Shown: in pieces, positions 1 through 12,249 of the stretch
Position numbering within the stretch: position 1 is the stretch's first letter
Layout of the letters: each line of letters begins with the position of its first letter
Source: Salvia splendens
Taxonomy: Eukaryota; Streptophyta; Magnoliopsida; Lamiales; Lamiaceae
Assembly (NCBI RefSeq): GCF_004379255.2
Contig: NC_056045.1
Span: 9,699,593 to 9,763,592 of the forward strand
Direction of reading: 5' to 3'
Length of the DNA: 64,000 nucleotides
The notes under the pieces: generated by a model
The model's database searches: none
Seen by the model: the letters and a program-made list of their open reading frames with translations, nothing else
Told to the model about the DNA's origin: nothing
Made by a program: the position numbers and the translations under genes

Positions 1-1258
1 AGCCGATAAAATGATACTTTCAGCCAATAAAATGATAGATATTTTTGGTGTATAAATGATAGGTTTACTGTATAAAATGATAGTTTTGCCGGATAGAATG
101 ATACTCTGAGTTGATGAAATGATACTTTTAGTTTATAAATGTTACGTTTACTGCATAAAGTGATATTTTTGCCCGATAGAATGATACTTTCAGCCGATAG
201 AATTATAGGTATTTTTGTTGTATAAAATGACATTTTTGTTTAATAAAATGATACTTTTACCTGATAAAATGATAATCTAAGCGGATAAAATGACAGCAAC
301 CTTATAAAAATGATAGTTTCGCTGAAGAAATTGCATATAAGCTTATAAAATGATACTTTAACGTGACAAAATGACATAAAACTGATAAAATGATAGTTTT
401 GCCGAATAGAATGATACTTTCAGCCGATAGAATGATAGTTTTGCCGGTTAGAATGATATTTTTAGCCGATAGAATGATAGGTATTTTTCGTGTATAAAAT
501 GACATTTTTGTCTAATAAAATGATACTTTTACCTTATAAAATGATAATCTAAGCGGATAAAATAACAGTAACCTTATAAAAATGATAGTTTAGCTGAAGA
601 AATTGCATATAAGCTGATAAAATGATACTTTAACGTGACAAAATGACATAAAACTGATAAAATGATACTTTCGCCCGATAGAATGATAGTTTTGCCGGGT
701 AGAATGATACTTTCAGCAGATAGAATGATATGTATTTTTGGTATATAAAATGACATTTTTGTTTAATAAAATGATAATTTTACCTGATAAAATGATAATC
801 TAAGCGCATAAAATGACAGTAAGCTTACAAAAATGATAGTTTAACTGGAGAAATTGCATATAAGCTGATAAAATGATACTTTAACTTGACAAAATGACTT
901 AAAACTGATAAAATGATACTTTTGCCCGATAGAATGATACTTTCAGCCGATAGAATGATAGTTTTGCCGGATAGAATGATACTTTCAGCCGATAAAATGA
1001 TAGGTATTTTTGGTGTATAAAATGACACTTTTGTTTAATAAAATGATACTTTTACCTTATAAAATGATAATTTAAGCGGATAAAATGACAGTTAGCTTAT
1101 AAAAATGATAGTTTAGCTAGAGAAATTGCATATAAGCTGATAAAATGATACTTTAACGTGACAAAATGACATAAAACTGATAAAATGATAGTTTTGCCGG
1201 ATAGAATGATACTTTCAGCCGATAGAATAATAGTTTTTGTCGGGTAGAATGATACTTA
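1..1258 (+). repeat. 21-bp minisatellite, left block
   Basis: Tandem array of variants of a roughly 21-bp unit of the form GATAAAATGATACTTTCAGCC. About twelve different unit variants form a higher-order repeat of about 251 bp; recognisable landmarks are the AAATTGCATATAAGC variant and the GGTATTTTTGGTGT variant. The block runs off the left edge of the window. It ends directly against coding-like sequence of the ULP1 pseudogene near 1258. Long minus-strand open frames here come from a unit length divisible by three and are not genes. Confidence 0.95.
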
Positions 1259-1261
1259 CCG

Positions 1262-4036
1262 GACCAGTCATCTTTGTAGTGGTAAGAATATATTTATTTT
1301 TCATTGTCTATGAATCTATTTACAGAAAAACTAATATTTAGTTTTTGTTAATGTAGGCCTGTTACGTCGATAGAATTGTGTTTCAAAAAAAGATGGTGCC
1401 AAGATGCTATCCAACAGTTAAGGGTTGGACTGCCGAACTGCTGAAGGAAAGGCAAAGAGCAGAAATGAGTGCTTCAGAGTTTGGTCTCGGTCACAAGTAT
1501 GACCGATATATAAAGCAAAAACATGAAGAGAACGATGAAGTTGATGAATCTGAATGTGAAGATGATGTACCTGAAGATGTACAATCATTGAAGATGAAAG
1601 ATCAGCCCAAAGAGGGGACAACCAGTGGAAGTCAACAAAAGACTTTCATAGATCAATGGAAGGAGGCTGCCAGTGAGTGTCAAGCCTCAATGTTGAAAAT
1701 TGTTGATGTCCTTGAAGCAGCACCGGTTGAAATCAGGAATTTTAATAGCTTCAAGATTATCTGTGACACAACAAGAAATGCAATGGGAATCAGAGAGGAA
1801 GGTATGCCAAGTGTCACAGAAAGTCAGAAATCTATGTCAGATGCTTTGAGCAATGATGATATTGATGATCCTGAATTTATCGATATCATGATTGAACTTA
1901 CTAAAGCTGCAGAGAGGACTTATATACTGAAAAATAGGGATGAGTTCCCTACATTCACTCTGATTCCCGAATATGACCAAACTCCTCATGATAATCCAAA
2001 TTTTAATATGGAAAAGGATATAGAGGAGGAAATGGTTAATATAGCAGCTCAAGTAGAGATGGAAAAAGTACCAGAGAAAGAAGTTGAGTCGTCTCTCAAT
2101 GATCAATTTGAGGTAACTTTAAAAAATGGTAGTTTAAGTACATAAAATGATTGTTTATATGGTTAAGATGATATACGTTTGATGATGTTTTTTGGTTGCT
2201 CTGTTTTATTTGAAAAATAATACTTTTGCATCATAAAATGATAGTGTAAGGGGATAAAATGATAGTTTCAAATGATAAAATGATACTTTTGCATAAAATG
2301 ATAGTTTCAGTGGGTAAAATCATAGGGTTCATTGATAAAATGATACTTTTGCATCATAAAATGATAGTTTCAAATGATAAAATGATACTTTTGCATGAAA
2401 TGATAAAATGATAGTTTCTTTGGAATAAAATGATAGTTTCTGTGGGTAAAATGATAGGTTTAGTGATAAAAACAAATTTTTATTTCATAATGATAGCTTT
2501 AGATTTTTGGCTGATAAAATGATAATATGAGTTCCATTGGGTAAAATAATATCTCTTATGTCAATAACAATTTATATTTTTGATTGAAAGGACGAAAGAG
2601 CACGTGCCATAATATCCACTGTCATGGAGGATATACATGGTGAAACCGGAGATGATCAAATTTTAAAAGACAGAGAAGATATTTTGAAAAAGGCCAAAGG
2701 GAAGAAGAAGGTTTCCCAAGAACCTGCAGTTGAAAGGGGGAAAGTGCCCAGGACAACAAAGAAAATTGTTGAATCACTGTGCTCTCCCTACAATGTCAGG
2801 GCGGTAAATATAAAAGGAAAACTGAGTAAAGAAGAAAAAGAAATTATGTACTGGTTGATGACACATGAAGAGGACGAACTGTAAGTTTTGAATTACATAA
2901 TTATATTCTTATTAAATTCTTTTACCTAACATCAAATATGATTTTGAGATCAGTTATGAGATGGTTTATGAGAATGACATGATCAGCATATTCAAGATTG
3001 ATTTCCACACCCTTGCTCCACGTACGTACGTCAGTATCAACATCATAGATACATGGGCTGTGTATCTCAACTACAATGAAAAATTCAAATCAAATGCATC
3101 TCCCAGACATCTTTTCATTAACACCACCCCTACGGTACAGTAAACGGGTAAATAAGTAATAGCGTTACATTAAAAGTTAAATTTATTTACAAAAATGTAA
3201 ACATGACAGGTATACAATGTTGCTGCAAGGAAACCTGATTGGACTCAACCCGAGGCGGAGGAAAATTCAGCACAGCATTAAATGAATTTGTGTCAAAGAT
3301 TGAAGATTTCAAACGGGAAAATTATGACATGGTAAGTCATAATGAGATATACATTATAGAACAACGTACCTATATTTTTGAAAATGACATTTGTATATAA
3401 TGTTTTGAAAATTAGATATTTTTTCCAATATGGGCGCACGATCATTTTTATATCATGTGCTTCAATCTCAAAACTCAAATGCTAGATGTGATTGACAATG
3501 CTCTGGTTACGGAAGAGATTGTAAAGCAGAAATATGGAGGTGCACCAACTATTCTGGTATGTTTAGTTAAATGCATTCAATATCATTTAGTACCAAAACA
3601 TAATAGCTTTTTTAATCAACCTCGTGTATGTTTTGTGTTATTTGAATAAAAAAATTTCTTCCGAAATTATCTTGGAAATGGTGTTAATCCTATAATCGAG
3701 AGTATTGTCAAAACCTCAAAAATCAGACACATGACTCTACCATGGCAGAACGATAAAAATAAAGTTGACTGTGGAGTTTATGTGATGCGCCACATGGAGA
3801 CTTACATGGGTGGTCCAGTTCGTAACTGGAATTCAGGTTTAACAAAGAACGGGACAGAGGCGTTCATAAAACTTCGTGCCAAATATACTGAAGCATTGCT
3901 TGTTGGAGAGACTAACAAGAAGGCTTTTCAGACATTTTCAATGATACAGCACAAGTTTCAGAATGATAGGAAAAAGGGGGAAATCAATGTTGAAAAGATG
4001 ATTAGAGAATTTGAATCCCGTAAAGATGGGTTGTAG
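1262..4036 (+). pseudogene. ULP1-type SUMO protease (peptidase C48) gene, 5' incomplete, decayed
   Basis: Read as exons at about 1262-1281 (tail only), 1357-2112, 2591-2880, 2954-3133, 3212-3331, 3416-3556 and 3659-4036. Most junctions are good GT-AG sites in matching phase (2112/2591 phase 0; 2880/2954 phase 2). The last exons carry the C48 catalytic set: His at 3443 (HDHFY), Asp at 3494 (VIDN), Gln at 3746 (LPWQ) and Cys at 3770 (DCGVYVMRH). ULP1 proteases mature and remove SUMO; in plants many such genes are carried by Mutator-like or other transposons. Decay: a one-base frame change near 3263-3268, and no usable AG acceptor before the 3659 exon, where a TAA at 3647 blocks extension. The N-terminal domain expected upstream is not visible; the minisatellite abuts the first exon. 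A living gene with odd splicing cannot be excluded. Confidence 0.75.
2120..2560 (+). repeat. AAAATGATA minisatellite inside the ULP1 intron
   Basis: The same ATAAAATGATAGTTT-type units as the flanking arrays fill the intron between donor GT at 2113 and acceptor AG at 2589-2590. Here the units are simpler and more uniform, and the 251-bp higher-order pattern is missing. This suggests an earlier or independent expansion inside the gene. Confidence 0.85.
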
Positions 4037-4054
4037 TTGTAATAGTAACTTGTA

Positions 4055-4185
4055 AGACATTTTGTCACGTTAAAGTATCAGTTTATCAGCTTATATGTCA
4101 TTTCTTCAGCTTATATATCATTTTATAAAGTTACTATCATTTTATCCGCTTAGAATATCATTTTATCAGGTTAAAGTGTCAGCTT
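4055..4185 (-). repeat. Inverted segment of the minisatellite
   Basis: Just past the ULP1 stop codon the array units are reverse-complemented: TATCATTTTAT motifs, with the TTTTGTCACGTTAAAG and CAGCTTATAT landmarks in reverse. The orientation flips back by about 4200. This is the only inverted stretch in the array and amounts to about half of one 251-bp unit. Confidence 0.8.
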
Positions 4186-7100
4186 ATATAGTTGCAGGGG
4201 CTAAAATAATAGTTGCACTTGATAAAATATCATTTTCAGGCGATAAAATGATAGTTTCAGGGTATAAAATGATAGTTTGAGGGGATAAAATGATAGTTTA
4301 ATCAGGTAAAATGATAGTTAGAATTGATAAAATTATAGTTGCACTTGATAAAATGATAATTTTAGCTTATACATTTTAGGTTTACTGCTTAAAATGATGG
4401 TTTTGCTTCATAGAATGATACTCTGAGTTGATAAAATGATACTTTTGCAGATAAAATGATAGTCTGAGTTGATAAAATGATAGTTTTGCTTGATAGAATG
4501 ATACTCTGAGTAGATAAAATGGTACTTTTAGCGATATAATGATAGTTTTGCCGTATAGAATGATACTTTCAGCCGATAGAATGATAGGTATTTTTGGTGT
4601 ATAAAATGACATTTTTATTTAATAAAATGATACTTTTACCTTATAAAATGATAATCTAAGCTAATAAAATAACAATAAGCTTATAAAAATGATAGTTTAG
4701 CTGGAGAAATGCATATAAAGTGATAAAATGATACTTTAACGTGACAAAATGACATAAAACTGATAAAATGATAGTTTTGCCCGATAGAATGATACTTTCA
4801 GCCTATAGAATGATACTTTCAGCCGATAGAATGATACTTTCAGCCGATAGAATGATAGGTATTTTTGGTGAATAAAATGATATTTTTTTAATAAAATGAT
4901 ACTTTTACCTTATAAAATGATAATCTAAGCGGATAAAATGACATTAAGCTTATAAAAATGATAGTTTAGCTGGAGAAATTGCGTATAAGCTGATAAAATG
5001 ATACTATAACGTGACAAAATGACATAAAACTGATAAAATGATAGTTTTGCCAGACAGAATGATACTTTCAGCCGATAGAATGATACTTTCAGCCGATAGA
5101 ATGATAGGTATTTTTGGTGTATAAAATGACATTTTTGTTTAAAAAAATGATACTTTTACCTTATAAAATGATAATCTAAGCGGATAAAATGACAGTAAGC
5201 TTAAAAAAATGATAGTTTAGCTGGAGAAATTGCGTATAAGCTGATAAAATTAAACTTTAACGTTACAAAATGACATAAAACTGATAAAATGATAGTTTTG
5301 CCGTATAGAATGATACTTTCAGACGATAGAATGATACTTTCAGCCGATAGAAAGATATGTATTTTTTGTGTATAAAATGACATTTTTGTTTAATAAAATG
5401 ATACTTTTACCTTATAAAATGATAATCTTAGCGGATAAAATGACAGTAAGCTTATAAAAATGATAGTTTAGCTGGAGAAATTGCATATAAGCTGATAAAA
5501 TGATACTTTAACTTGACAAAATGACATAAAACTGATAAAATGATACCTTTGCCCGATAGAATGATAGTTTTGCCGGGTAGAATGATACTTTCAGCCGATA
5601 GAATGATAGGTATTTTTGGTGTATAAAATGACATTTTTGTTTAATAAAATGATACTTTTACCTTATAAAATGATAATCTAAGCGGATAAAATGACAGTAA
5701 GCTTATAAAAATGATAGTTTATGTGGAGAAATTGCATATAAGCTGATAAAATGATACTTTAACGTGACAAAATAACATAAAACTGATAAAATGATACATT
5801 TGCCCGATAGAATGATACTTTAAGCCTATGGAATGATAGTTTTGCCGGGTAGAATGATACTTTCAGCCGATAGAATGATAGGTATTTTTGGTGTATAAAA
5901 TGACATTTTAGTTTAATAAAATGATACTTTTATCTTATAAAATGATATTCTAAGAGGATAAAATGACAGTAAGCTTATAAAAATTATAGTTTAGCTGGAG
6001 AAACTGCATATAAGCTGATAAAATGATACTTTAACGTGACAAAATGACATAAAACTGATAAAATGTTACTTTTGCCGGATAAAATGATACTTTCAGCCGA
6101 TAGAATGATTGTTTTGCCGGGTAGAATGCTAGCTATTTTTTGTGTATAAAATGACATTTTTGTTTAATAAAATGATACTTTTACCTTATAAAATGATAAT
6201 CTAAGCGGATAAAATGACAGTAAGCTTATAAAAATGATAGTTTAGCTGGAGAAATTGCATATAAGCTGATAAAATGATACTTTAAACGTGACAAAATGAC
6301 ATAAAACTGATAAAATGATACCTTTGCCCGATAGAATGATACTTTAAGCCTATAGAATGATAGTTTTGCCGGGTAGAATGCTAGCTATTTTTTGTGTATA
6401 AAATGACATTTTTGTTTAATAAAATGATATTTTTACCTTATAAAATGATAATGTAATCGGATAAAATGACAGTAAGCTTATAAAAATGATAGTTTAGCTG
6501 GAGAAATTGCATATAAGCTGATAAAATGATACTTTAACGTGACAAAATGACATAAAACTGATAAAATGATAGTTTTGCCGTATAGAATGATACTTTCAGC
6601 CGATAGAATGATAGGTATTTTTGGTGTATAAAATGACATTTTTGTTTAATAAAATGATACTTTTACCTTATAAAATGATAATCTAAGCGGATAAAATGAC
6701 AGTTAGCTTATAAAAATGATAGTTTAGCTGGAGAAATTGCATATAAGCTGATAAAATGATACTTTAACGTGACAAAATGACATAAAACTGATAAAATGAT
6801 AGTTTTGCCGGATAGAATGATTCTTTCAGCCGATAGAATGATAGTTTTGCCGGATAGAATGATACTTTCAGCCGATAGAATGATACGTATTTTTTGTGTA
6901 TAAAATGACATTTTTGTTTAATAAAATGATACTTTTACCTTATAAAATGATAATCTAAGCAGATAAAATGACATTTAGCTTATAAAAATGATAGTTTAGC
7001 TGGAGAAATTGCATATAAGCTGATAAAATGATACTTTAACGTGACAAAATGACATAAAACTGATAAAATGATACTTTTGCCCGATAGAATGATACTTTCA

Positions 7101-9960
7101 GCCTATAGAATGATACTTTTGCCGGGTAGAATGATAGGTATTTTTGGTGTATAAAATGACATTTTTGTTCAATAAAATGATACTTTTACCTTATTAAATG
7201 ATAATCTAAGCGGATAAAATGACAGTAAGCTTATAAAAATGATAGTTTATGTGGAGAAATTGCATATAAGCTGATAAAATGATACTTTAACGTGACAAAA
7301 TAACATAAAACTGATAAAATGATACATTTGCCCGATAGAATGATACTTTAAGCCTATGGAATGATAGTTTTGCCGGGTAGAATGATACTTTCAGCCGATA
7401 GAATGATAGGTATTTTTGGTGTATAAAATGACATTTTAGTTTAATAAAATGATACTTTTATCTTATAAAATGATATTCTAAGAGGATAAAATGACAGTAA
7501 GCTTATAAAAATTATAGTTTAGCTGGAGAAACTGCATATAAGCTGATAAAATGATACTTTAACGTGACAAAATGACATAAAACTGATAAAATGTTACTTT
7601 TGCCGGATAAAATGATACTTTCAGCCGATAGAATGATTGTTTTGCCGGGTAGAATGCTAGCTATTTTTTGTGTATAAAATGACATTTTTGTTTAATAAAA
7701 TGATACTTTTACCTTATAAAATGATAATCTAAGCGGATAAAATGACAGTTAGCTTATAAAAATGATAGTTTAGCTGGAGAAATTGCATATAAGCTGATAA
7801 AATGATACTTTAACGTGACAAAATGACATAAAACTGATAAAATGATAGTTTTGCCGGATAGAATGATTCTTTCAGCCGATAGAATGATAGTTTTGCCGGA
7901 TAGAATGATACTTTCAGCCGATAGAATGATACGTATTTTTTGTGTATAAAATGACATTTTTGTTTAATAAAATGATACTTTTACCTTATAAAATGATAAT
8001 CTAAGCAGATAAAATGACAATTAGCTTATAAAAATGATAGTTTAGCTGGAGAAATTGCATATAAGCTGATAAAATGATACTTTAACGTGACAAAATGACA
8101 TAAAACTGATAAAATGATACTTTTGCCCGATAGAATGATACTTTCAGCCTATAGAATGATACTTTTGCCGGGTAGAATGATAGGTATTTTTGGTGTATAA
8201 AATGACATTTTTGTTCAATAAAATGATACTTTTACCTTATTAAATGATAATCTAAGCGGATAAAATGACAGTAAGCTTATAAAAATGATAGTTTATGTGG
8301 AGAAATTGCATATAAGCTGATAAAATGATACTTTAACGTGACAAAATAACATAAAACTGATAAAATGATACATTTGCCCGATAGAATGATACTTTAAGCC
8401 TATGGAATGATAGTTTTGCCGGGTAGAATGATACTTTCAGCCGATAGAATGATAGGTATTTTTGGTGTATAAAATGACATTTTAGTTTAATAAAATGATA
8501 CTTTTATCTTATAAAATGATATTCTAAGAGGATAAAATGACAGTAAGCTTATAAAAATTATAGTTTAGCTGGAGAAACTGCATATAAGCTGATAAAATGA
8601 TACTTTAACGTGACAAAATGACATAAAACTGATAAAATGTTACTTTTGCCGGATAAAATGATACTTTCAGCCGATAGAATGATTGTTTTGCCGGGTAGAA
8701 TGCTAGCTATTTTTTGTGTATAAAATGACATTTTTGTTTAATAAAATGATACTTTTACCTTATAAAATGATAATCTAAGCGGATAAAATGACAGTAAGCT
8801 TATAAAAATGATAGTTTAGCTGGAGAAATTGCATATAAGCTGATAAAATGATACTTTAACGTGACAAAATGACATAAAACTGATAAAATGATACCTTTGC
8901 CCGATAGAATGATACTTTAAGCCTATAGAATGATAGTTTTGCCGGGTAGAATGCTAGCTATTTTTTGTGTATAAATGACATTTTTGTTTAATAAAATGAT
9001 ATTTTTACCTTATAAAATGATAATGTAATCAGATAAAATGACAGTAAGCTTATAAAAATGATAGTTTAGCTGGAGAAATTGCATATAAGCTGATAAAATG
9101 ATACTTTAACGTGACAAAATGACATAAAACTGATAAAATGATAGTTTTGCCGTATAGAATGATACTTTCAGCCGATAGAATGATAGGTATTTTTGGTGTA
9201 TAAAATGACATTTTTGTTTAATAAAATGATACTTTTACCTTATAAAATGATAATCTAAGCGGATAAAATGACAGTTAGCATATAAAAATGATAGTTTAGC
9301 TAGAGAAATTGCATATAAGCTGATAAAATGATACTTTAACGTGACAAAATGACATAAAACTGATAAAATGATAGTTTTGCCGGATAGAATGATTCTTTCA
9401 GCCGATAGAATGATAGTTTTGCCGGATAGAATGATACTTTCAGCCGATAGAATGATACGTATTTTTTGTGTATAAAATGACATTTTTGTTTAATAAAATG
9501 ATACTTTTACCTTATAAAATGATAATCTAAGCAGATAAAATGATAGTTAGCTTATACAAATGATAGTTTAGCTGGAGAAATTGCATATAAGCTGATAAAA
9601 TGATACTTTAACGTGACAAAATGACATAAAACTGATAAAATGATACTTTTGCCAGATAGAATGATACTTTCAGCCGATAGAATGATACTTTCAGCCGATA
9701 GAATGATAGGTATTTTTGGTGTATAAAATGACATTTTGGTTTAATAAAATGATACTTTTACCTTATAAAATGATAATCTAAGCGGATAAAATGACAGTTA
9801 GCTTATAAAAATGATACTCTGAGTTGATAAAATGATACGTTTACTGCTTTGTGATAAAATGATGGGTTTAATTCATAGAATGATAGTTTTGACTGATAAA
9901 ATGATAAAATGAGCGAAATTCAGAAATTAAATGAGCGAAATTTGTATACGCAAATTTTAT
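4186..9960 (+). repeat. 21-bp minisatellite, right block with higher-order repeats
   Basis: About 5.8 kb of the 21-bp units in direct orientation, organised in 251-bp higher-order repeats. The proximal part (4200-4560) uses simple units like the intron block. The rest uses the full 251-bp register. It decays near 9900-9960 into GAGCGAAAT motifs. No host coding sequence is seen; the minus-strand open frames all have the same repetitive content. Confidence 0.95.
5701..9535 (+). repeat. Third-level duplications inside the minisatellite
   Basis: Rare variants mark long copies: segment 5701-6202 recurs at 7229-7730 (offset 1528) and at 8275-8776 (offset 1046 from the second copy, 2574 from the first). 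Segment 6693-7228 recurs at 7741-8274. The order reads X-Y-Z, X-Z, X-Y-Z', so the middle copy lacks about 0.48 kb. The copies look almost identical by eye, so the last expansions are recent. Confidence 0.85.
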
Positions 9961-9989
9961 CATGAGCGAAATGACATATTTACCCCCGC

Positions 9990-10154
9990 GCTTTTTTTTA
10001 TGAAGTAAATCTAAGTTTGAATCTGGACCGTGTGATTATAAAAATGTGTGTTCCAGATTTAGTTATAGGGTTATTACGAAAATTGGGGTTATCATTATAA
10101 CGCACCCCTCTATATATATATATATATAAAATAAAATTTAAAAAAATTTAAATG

Positions 10155-10201
<47 letters not shown>
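9990..10201. mobile_element. Possible element terminus followed by (TA)n
   Basis: Sequence near 10092-10107 reads ATAACGCACCCCT and then enters (TA)n, with a second (TA)n at about 10158-10201. The same ending, ATAACGCTCCCCT plus (TA)n, closes the foldback element at 49790. This may be the right end of a large TIR element that contains the minisatellite and the ULP1 gene; the left end would lie outside the window. Confidence 0.4.
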
Positions 10202-10205
<4 letters not shown>

Positions 10206-10214
10206 ACGTTTATA

Positions 10215-10447
10215 AATATTTTGGATACAATAGGTTTTTTTTCAGTATACTGTTACCATACCGCATACCGTTATTACGGTATGGTAACGGTATCAAAAAT
10301 TATCATACCGAATTTCCGGTATACCGTAATTCCGATATACCAAAAATTCGGTATGGTATCGGCATGGAATTTTGACATACCGTGATTTTTGGTACGGTAT
10401 GCGGTATGGCACGGTCGGCACGGTATACCGTACCGACCCACCCCTCT
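10215..10447. mobile_element. hAT-like non-autonomous fragment (GGTATACCG-rich)
   Basis: Dense short direct and inverted GGTATGGTA and GGTATACCG motifs end in CGTACCGACCCACCCCT, the usual look of the subterminal and terminal region of a hAT-type non-autonomous element. No matching left end or target duplication was found; (TA)n lies on the left. Confidence 0.5.
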
Positions 10448-10664
10448 TTGGCACCAGATTTTAGGTAGTTTTGTTTTATAATTTTAGTAGAGAGAGAATA
10501 AAGTAGAAGAAAGAATTACGTAGAGATAACGATATTTTTATTTTAGAAAATATGTCAACTAGAATGATATATCCAAAGAAAGAAAATATGTTACTTAGAG
10601 TGGGACGGGGGGAGTGTATAAGAGTAAAACCTACATTCCACTATCGTTTTTCTCCCACTTTTTT

Positions 10665-11065
10665 TACAAAGTCAAACCATGAACTTTAGCCAAAGTCTGG
10701 TATTTATTACGAACTATGAAATTTGTATAAAATATCATAAACTTTACATTATGTATGTTATTTTTAATGGCAGTTCAATAACCATATCATACTAACACAT
10801 GTCTCTTTTTTTTAATCTTACTTGGCACTACTATATTAACGTGGCTTTCTATGAGGTTTTTTTATCCCACATTCTACAAATTTAAAAAGAGGCCAAAAGC
10901 ATCATAAATGTATCATTGTTACCAACGATAGAAGACATTTTGCTGAAAAAATCTTATATGGGCCTGATTGAAAACTAATAAATAGAATGTAAAATTTGTA
11001 ATATTTTAGATCAATTTTAAAGTTCATATGAAATATCAAAACTAGATCCATAATTTTACAGATCA
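10665..11065. repeat. Diverged foldback MITE-like sequence
   Basis: Motifs such as CATGAACTTTAGCC and GGTATTTATTACGAAC near the left, with approximate reverse complements near 11010-11045, resemble the clearer foldback MITE at 11973-12248. The arms are degenerate and the ends are uncertain. Confidence 0.35.
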
Positions 11066-11173
11066 ACAATAGTGTGTATTTTTAAACCTGCACTGGTCTA
11101 TAAAAGAACAATGGGACCGAATGAAGTAATTGACATGGCAATTGTTTCAAATAAAAAAACAGAAATACACATA

Positions 11174-11407
11174 CTCCTTTCATTTTGCCGTTTAGGGATG
11201 TCTATAAGAAAATAGTATCATTTTTAAAAATAGAAAGTTTCTCTCTCATCCTTTTTCCATTTTTTCTCCTCTCTTATATTTTACCCATTTTTTCTCCTCG
11301 TATCTCTTACTTTACCTACTTTTTCTCATCTTTTCATTTACTTTATTAATTTCTTATCAAAACTCGTATCGTTCATAAATAGAATTATTTTTTATGGACG
11401 GAGGGAG
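11174..11407. mobile_element. Stowaway-like MITE
   Basis: Terminal inverted repeats CTCCTTTCATTTT and GGACGGAGGGAG are flanked by TA on both sides, as in Tc1/mariner-type Stowaway MITEs. The interior is rich in TCTCTC and TTTTCTC. Confidence 0.75.
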
Positions 11408-11972
11408 TATACTATAATTAAAGGACTGTGAATTTGAGGATAATGCCAGACATAGACTTATCATTGATTTATTATTGTCTAGATTTATAAATTTTACAAC
11501 AGCCATGACCCTGATTCTCGCCTCATTTTAATGAATCGGGCCACAATAATTGGGGAGCAATGTTGGGCCCATAATCTTATCTCAACATGCTCAGCTATCA
11601 AACTAAACCGTAAAATTGGCCATATAATTTTCCACCAAAAACTATAAAATATTTAAATTCCATGCAGGAAATCTGGAGCATCAGATGTTACATAATTTTT
11701 AAGAATATTATATAAATGTATAATTTATCTACAACTATCTTTATTCTGATAAAAATAAGAATTTTATTTTTATAAAAATAAGAATAAAGATAAAATGCGT
11801 AAATCATACTATGAGAGTAGTAAATGCTTTAATGAGACAAACTTAGTGCGGCCACAAAACATTTTTTGGGTAGAATAGAAATTTGTATTCGTAATCTTTA
11901 AAGAAAAACTTAACTATGATTTATTTTGAAAGATTGTGCATAATAATTTATACTCGGTAATATACTAAATGA

Positions 11973-12248
11973 TATTGGTCCCTAAAATCATGAACTTTAG
12001 TTAAAATTTGGTATTTCTCACGACCTTTAAAATTGGTCTCGAATCTCACAAACTTTGCACTTTGTTTGATATTTAATTGTGTCAAGTATGATAAAAAAAA
12101 AGCCTCGTAAGTTAGTCAAATATGGTGATAGACATGTCGTGGGAAATATAAAACAAAGTGCAAAGTTTGTGATATTCTATACCAATTTTAAAATTCATGG
12201 GAAATACCAAATTTTGGTCAAAGTTTATAGTTTTAGGACTAATATTCC
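11973..12248. mobile_element. Foldback MITE
   Basis: Long inverted arms: ATTGGTCCCTAAAATCATG on the left pairs with TTATAGTTTTAGGACTAAT on the right, and the pairing continues inward through CAAACTTTGCACTTTG. A short plus-strand open frame at 12079-12264 lies within the right arm and is not considered a gene. Confidence 0.65.
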
Positions 12249-12249
12249 T

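Noticed and set aside
302..9734. Many minus-strand open frames of 60-82 codons starting MSFYT
   Set aside because: They are translations of the 21-bp repeat; low complexity, no gene context, and an open frame is expected from a unit divisible by three.
1..9960. CRISPR-like array
   Set aside because: Units are contiguous variants without unique spacers, in a plant-type genome with no cas genes.
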